NCBI GenBank assembly: GCA_951804985.1
Contig: OX638130.1
Span: 114,837,593-114,901,592 of the forward strand
Direction of reading: 5' to 3'
Origin: Dryomyza anilis
Lineage: Eukaryota; Arthropoda; Insecta; Diptera; Dryomyzidae
Length of the DNA: 64,000 nt
Shown here: positions 58,739-64,000 of the stretch, piece after piece
How positions within the stretch are numbered: position 1 is the stretch's first letter
Layout of the letters: each line of letters begins with the position of its first letter
Notes under the pieces: generated by a model
Database searches by the model: none
What the model saw: only the letters and a program-made list of their open reading frames with translations
Told to the model about the DNA's origin: nothing
Program-made: the position numbers and the translations under genes

Positions 58739-58874
58739 GACATGGCTAAACGGACTCGGGTAGTGATGCTGATCAAGAATATATATACTTTTCCATACCG
58801 GACACGCCTCCTAAGGGGCGTTACAATATATGCACAAAGTTAATATACCCTGTACCTCATAGGTGTAGGGTATA
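58076..58874 (-). mobile_element. mini-me/DINE-1-like element, subfamily B, copy 2
   Basis: Inverse of the copy at 55860 and of full length: plus strand opens AAAACGAGTTGGGAAAGTTAG and closes CATAGGTGTAGGGTATA. Its terminal hairpin is perfect. Beside the GTCY tract it has five tandem CAGCAAGA units (58668-58709), an expansion barely present in copy 1. Together the two copies form an inverted pair 1.4 kb apart. Confidence 0.85.
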
Positions 58875-59770
58875 ATCAAATCTTTGGAACTCATACCGTT
58901 TTAGTCAAGGCCATAATTTATTCATCAACATCCTCATCATCCACAGTATGAGAAAAATCAATTGCTCAGAGTTTTTGCAAATTTCGCGATTTACTTCAAC
59001 AAAAAGACAAATTTAAGCAAATACATTGAACATTTTAAGTATGTTTTACAATTCTCCATTCTATACTTTGTTGCCCCAAGTAATTTGTGTTTTTCCGTTT
59101 TATATCCAGTTTTAAACAGTTGTTACTTATACGTGTTCTGTGTTACATTTTAGTAGCTAATTAAATACATTTTCAATGTCTTTTAACTGCTTCACCTACA
59201 TTTTGCCCGTAGCATTTTTGCGTATATTGTTGAACAAGTGCTTGTTAAAATACTGAAGATTTACAGAAAGTGCTTGAATATTATATATTTGTTGAGCATT
59301 CATTCGTTTACCGTATATTGTAAGTTGATGTCTAGATAATTGACAAGAGAAAAATGAATTTGAAAAGTATAGATATATGAAACCAAGTATGGAAATCAAT
59401 ACGCAAAAAGTCGAAATTTCAAATATTAAAAATAAATATAAATATTGTAATATCTGTATTTTTAGAAAATATTAAAATTGTAGGAAAATTCTTATGAAAA
59501 TTTAATTTTTTGGTTAAATTTGTTTTCTTTTTTTTTTTGGTTTTAGTAAATTTTATTTTATTTTTTCTGAAAATTTTAATTTTGAGTAAAATTTGTTATT
59601 AGTGAAAATTGAAATTTAAATTTATTTGACTTTATAGCCTTTTTGATGAAAGAAAATGTTCACCTATTACATGACAAGTTTTTTAATTTTTTATAAATTT
59701 TTTATAAATTTTAATAAATCTTCAACTTCATGTAGTTGCTGTTTTTTATTTAGCACACTTACAACGTTAA
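58875..59770. other. AT-rich non-coding sequence
   Basis: Frames at 58962-59153 (plus) and 59196-59399 (minus) are open but not recognised. T- and A-runs at 59520-59600. Confidence 0.35.
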
Positions 59771-59774
59771 CTTT

Positions 59775-59895
59775 AAAACTGACGTCGCGCCATCAGAAAC
59801 GTCATCTTTCCAGGGCGTCATTACGCAGCTCGCATGGGAAATAGTTTTGTATTTCCACTCTGGCATTTCCGCTTCGAAGTTTTTGACGTCGCTTT
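59775..59895. promoter_or_regulatory. CpG-richer patch with four ACGTC/CGTCA sites
   Basis: TGACGTCG (59780-59787), ACGTCAT (59799-59805), GCGTCATTACG (59816-59826) and TGACGTCG again (59884-59891) lie within 112 bp in an otherwise CpG-poor window. These resemble CRE/ATF-type sites (TGACGTCA core). Possible promoter or enhancer; no attached gene identified. The minus-strand 72-codon frame across it (59977-59759) is unrecognised. Confidence 0.35.
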
Positions 59896-61044
59896 GTATC
59901 GCCTTCCTTTTTCCGTGGCTAATGTGCATCGACAACAATAACAATTTACGAAAAAAAAACAAATTTAAAAAATCCACAACTGTTTACCACAAGTATTTCC
60001 GTATTTTTGCGCACTGGCAACCTGTGCATTGGTCCTAGGGTTGCCAATGCCACGCGTTAGTTGTGGTTTCTACTGAGCGGTAACATTTTTTAATTAAAGC
60101 TTCATTTTATTTACACAGCCAAACATGGGGTTTGTAGGTGTTTAAGGGTTCAAAATATAAAAATTCTAAAATTTTTAATTTTTGGATATATTAATCACAC
60201 AAAAAATAATAATTCCTAAAATTATGCATTGTCAAATATAAACAATAATGATAGAAATTTTATATTAAAAAAAAAAACAACTAAATGCAATTAAAAAAAA
60301 AAAGCTCCTTGATAATTTTTAAACTTTACCATTTCACCAATTATATATATTTTATTTATATATGAACTTTCATTATATTATTTTTAAATTTGCATTCAAA
60401 TATTTTAAGTAATAACTTAATAAATCTAAATAATTTTGCATCTTTTGAAATTCACATTTGATAGAAATTCTAATATTTGACCGCACAAATCTAATAGAAG
60501 TCATGCGACAATACTTGAACTATTTGCAAAAGTTAGTTATGCACCTCCTTAGTAAATATAATTCTATAGCCGTAATCGGAAGTACCATTCTCCATTCTAT
60601 TTTGAATATTTTCCTTATCAGCTTCCAACCTGATACAAGATCAACATGATCCGGTCAATAGTTAACATTTTTCTTGGGACATGATTTAGAGACATGATCG
60701 AAAACTGATAATTGATTCTTTTCCTTTTTATAATGACCCTATATGGTATGACAAATTATGGCAATGACCTAGTATGGTAAATTTCTACTAGGGATAGTAA
60801 ACAGATTGAATTATGGAACAGAAAAAACAAAAAGTAATTCGAACTTAAATTTTAATACTATTACTATTAGAAATTTAAACATGCCGCAATAAATCTTTTA
60901 ATTGGCCCGATCTCAGTTACTTTCTGAAACAATTTATAACTCAAAATAATCGGGCATATGCTGAAATTTACTTTCGATTGTAATAGAATTATTAGACAAG
61001 AAAAATGTAATTGAAATTGTGACACAGACATTTAAATCCTTAGA
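59896..61044. other. Non-coding sequence
   Basis: ACTGGCAACCTGTGC and GGGTTGCCAATGCC (60014-60052) form a small inverted pair. The rest is AT-rich with no gene seen. Confidence 0.35.
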
Positions 61045-61370
61045 AAAGGCCCCCGGACAACATTTTTTTGCAGGGTCGAGGTAGTTTAGAAATACTTTTT
61101 CGACATATTTCAAACGGACTAAGGCAGAGTTTGTATCACAAGCTGTTTATTTTCTGCCGGTTCCCAAAATATGCTGTGAATCTCCAAAAAAATTACAGAA
61201 AACTTTACAACCTACTATACACGTCCAAAAATATTCCATTTATCTGTGTGTTTGCCGGAAATATGCCTGAAATATTCCTGATGCCAGAAAGTTTGTCTCG
61301 GGACTCCAGACAAAAATTTTGGCGGGATCGAGGTAATTTAAAAACATTTTTTGACTACTGGTGAAACGAG
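61045..61370 (+). repeat. Dispersed repeat family R, copy 2
   Basis: GCAGGGTCGAGGTAGTTTAGAAA opens it and a second version, GCGGGATCGAGGTAATTTAAAA, recurs 250 bp on (61322), so the unit is partly tandem. Shares GTATCACAAGCTGTTTATTTTC and CTGTGTGTTTGCCGGAAATAT with the copies at 15283 and 61655. Confidence 0.65.
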
Positions 61371-61654
61371 GACTTCTCACTGTTTGAGTCCAAGGTATGC
61401 AGGAAGGAGACAATTCGTAATCATTATACATGTTCTGCGACCGGTAATGTTGATACCGACGGAGGACTGGATCTTGAAAATTAGTTCTGTGATAGGGCAG
61501 ATCTTTAATCTGCAGAAGGTGTTAATTGATCCCGCCCTAGGACAACGCCATGTTAAAGTTGCCGGTTGTTTTCGTATAAAAGAGCCAGAACTAGGATCGG
61601 TTAACTATCTCCGAGGAACCAGTCAAAGGCCTAGTCTAGGACCAGCTCGTTTTC
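61371..61654. other. GC-richer spacer between R copies
   Basis: Slightly GC-rich (GACGGAGGACTGGATC, CCCGCCCTAGGACAACGCC). A 117-codon plus frame (61351-61704) crosses it and runs into the repeats; no motif recognised, probably chance. Confidence 0.35.
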
Positions 61655-61850
61655 CCGTAGGGAGTTTGTATCACAAGTTGTCTGTTTTCCAAAATATGCC
61701 GTGAATCTGAAATTCAAAATATCACAACATGCTATACACTTCTCAAAATATTTCATTTATTTGTGTGTTTGCCGAAAATATGTCTAAAATATTTCTGAAA
61801 AATGGCAAACATTGTTTTGGGTTTGTAGTAAAAAATTTTATTCTCGAACA
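61655..61850 (+). repeat. Dispersed repeat family R, copy 3
   Basis: AGTTTGTATCACAAGTTGTCTG, AATATGCCGTGAATCTG, TTTGTGTGTTTGCCGAAAATAT in the same order as copies 1 and 2. Confidence 0.65.
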
Positions 61851-63870
61851 GTAAAAACCAATTCGAAAAAATTGATATTTGAATATGATTTCTGTCGGAA
61901 ATATCTTCTATAATTCAAACTTATATTAGTTTCTTTTTAAAACCAAAAATTAAACAACATATTTTTTTAGTTAAAAATGGAATTTTATTTATTTTTATTA
62001 GATTTACAAAAAAAATGTTTTTTAGGAATTTAAAATTGGATTTTTTGTAAGATATTGAAAAATGCGCAAAAAATACTAAAATCAAAATCGAATCCAAGAT
62101 ATATTATAAAACATAAAAGCGTACCAAAATTAGAAAAGTAATTGTAGTTCAAACCCAAAATCGTTATACGTTTGATTTCAAGTTTCACTGTTAAACATGA
62201 ATAATACTTTGGGATTGAAACCCTGGTGCAACATATTACGTTTATTAACGTGTACACCGCCCTCACGTGGAATAGTAGCAATGCGAATATTTACCACAAA
62301 ATATGTACTACCTATGTGTAATTGCTAATTTCTACAAGTAGAGTTGTTACTGTTGCAATATGTGAGCAAATTATACAAAAAAATTAATGAAGTAGGTTAA
62401 AGCATAATGCTACACAACTCTTTATGTAATGAACATGATTTTCGGAAGAAAATCTTTGAAGAAAAATTATTTTTAAATCTTTTCATAACTGAACATAAGC
62501 TGATTCTTTTTTTAACAATTTTAATAACTATTTCCAGAATTTTCTTTTCGTGCCACTTTCGGATTAAAACATGATTAAAGTTCATGAACTTTATGCATAA
62601 TTGCTGAAAAAAGGTAAAACAAAAAATTATAATGTTTTCCTGCATACTCATAAGTATCTAAAAAGTTTGTTATTTGTTTTTATGATTTGATTTTTTTTTC
62701 GAATAAAAAGACATTTGATTAGATTTGGCACATTTGGGACTAAAATGGGGGATACTGCATTGCAATCCCGAAATAAAGTCATTTAATATTCATTAGCTTA
62801 TTTTTTGTTCGCATGGGAATTTGCTGTATACTGCCTTATTACAATAGAGTTAATTAGCGGGGTGCTTTGTGGGGTGCTTTTTTAAAATTAATTTTTATTT
62901 TATCTATGTTGAAATAAACTGTATTAAAAAATAAGGTAATCACGTATTTGGTGTATTAAATACAAACTTAAGGACTTCTTAAAGACTTTAAGAATGTTGC
63001 CAATTTGTTATTTTTAGTTTGTTCTCACTTTAAGTAGGTTAAAGTCATTTTTCTTTATGTGTCTCACAATATTGTGATAGTTTATTTGATAGTTTGTTTG
63101 TAAAAGTGTTATTATGTTAGTCTGATAGTCTGTTCTGGCTCACTTATGCTGTGCGATAAAAAATATAATGGATGTGCACGACAAAAGAAAGTATTTTTTT
63201 CTTTTGCAACATAAAATTTAAGATCTTCTGTTAGGTATCCTCTGTAAGGTATTATATGTATTAATAAAATGAAGCTCTATATATGAACTGTTTTATAAAA
63301 AAAATATGGACAGAATTTAAAGAAACTGATTCGGGAAAAAAATAAAATTAAAACTACAGAAAAAATACTTACTACAGTTTCTGTTATATGTAGAAAATTA
63401 ATTTCTAATACAGTGTGTCGTAAAATCAAGTAAAATAAATACAAAGTCAACATATTGTTAGATATCTGCACAAATGCATTTGAAATGCACTTGAATACAT
63501 TCATTTTATTTTAAAATATTTACGGTCGCCTTGTAAATCAAATGAATGTGTTGCTCACAACAACAAAGCACAAGTACTGTCAAAACAAAACACAAACAAA
63601 ACGTAGTTGTAGTGAAGATGTCTATAATGATGTGCAATAGAAATTCAAATACTGAAAGGAACTGCTACGTGTACTACGTTCATTTTACATTTTTTTATAT
63701 CATTCTTCTTAAAAAACAGAATAAAATTTAATGAACACAATTTTTTTCTAAAATTTATTTTTGGATATGTTTCTTTTTGACCAATGCGTTGTTTTTTAAA
63801 TATTTTTTCTTTGTTGTATTTTTTATAAACACATAAATACCGACAACAACATTACTGCTGTTAACCGCCG
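61851..63870. other. AT-rich non-coding sequence
   Basis: No repeat or gene recognised in about 2 kb. Short frames only. Confidence 0.35.
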
Positions 63871-63879
63871 AACGGCAGA

Positions 63880-63960
63880 TTTGTCGTTGTTTTCTCACTC
63901 ATTACTCGTTGCGCTCACTCGCTGCACTCACTGTATTCGTTTCATGTTCAGTCACAGTAG
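63880..63960 (+). promoter_or_regulatory. CTCACTC-rich patch with initiator-like TCAGTC (weak)
   Basis: Repeated CTCACT/CACTC words (63894-63933) followed by TTCAGTCAC (63948-63956). Repeated GAGTG/CTCACT words and a TCAKTY initiator can mark fly promoters. The window ends 50 bases later, so this cannot be tested here. Confidence 0.2.
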
Positions 63961-64000
63961 TGTCATTTGGTTTTGTTTTTCAAGACATTCAATGTCTTGA

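Noticed and set aside
59196..59399. Minus-strand 67-residue frame resembling the end of an insect chemoreceptor
   Set aside because: Superficial composition only; no conserved motif, splice structure or neighbouring exon.

Overview
The window looks like AT-rich nuclear DNA from a higher fly (Diptera, probably a calyptrate such as a blow fly or house fly relative). The grounds are the very high A+T content, several dispersed repeats with (GTCY)n tracts next to a TATATATTCTTGATCAG core (the mini-me/DINE-1 type of Dipteran repeat), tRNA-derived SINEs, canonical Helitrons, a mariner-type relic and large tandem arrays. No long protein-coding gene, no reverse transcriptase and no prokaryotic-style operon is visible. 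Most long open frames are artefacts of repeats.

The best coding signal is a 40-codon frame on the minus strand (11524-11646). It sits directly behind a good splice acceptor, has a predicted single membrane span, ordinary fly codon use and a nearby AATAAA. An upstream GC-richer block on the same strand (about 46287-46805), ending in a splice donor, is a plausible first exon. Joined, the two keep one open frame. If they belong together, positions 11649-46286 are one intron of about 34.6 kb that contains every large tandem array in the window. A second possible first exon, on the plus strand (about 50142-50730), starts about 3.3 kb away and is divergent. These links are inference.

Layout: 1-17500 is a nest of mini-me-like elements, an AT-rich MITE family with TTCTTCAATATGATGAA words, a DD37E Tc1/mariner relic inside one MITE copy, a hAT-like element with a diverged 8-bp target duplication, a foldback element and a Helitron. 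17500-31000 holds a 1.4 kb (GGAATA)n array, local tandem duplications and two tRNA-SINE families with target-site duplications. 33050-39230 holds two arrays of the same roughly 19-bp minisatellite in opposite orientation around a 1.4 kb unique spacer. 40350-44350 has three short inverted-repeat DNA elements. 47500-58900 is a second nest: SINEs, four mini-me copies plus a degenerate one, and a second Helitron that is itself interrupted by a mini-me element and whose empty site is preserved in a paralogous repeat 300 bp away. 58900-64000 is mostly unassigned, with a CpG-richer patch of ACGTCA-like sites near 59780-59890 and one more dispersed repeat family.

The functional content is therefore mostly non-coding: a possible micropeptide gene with a giant repeat-filled intron, plus a well-layered record of DNA transposon, Helitron and SINE insertion.
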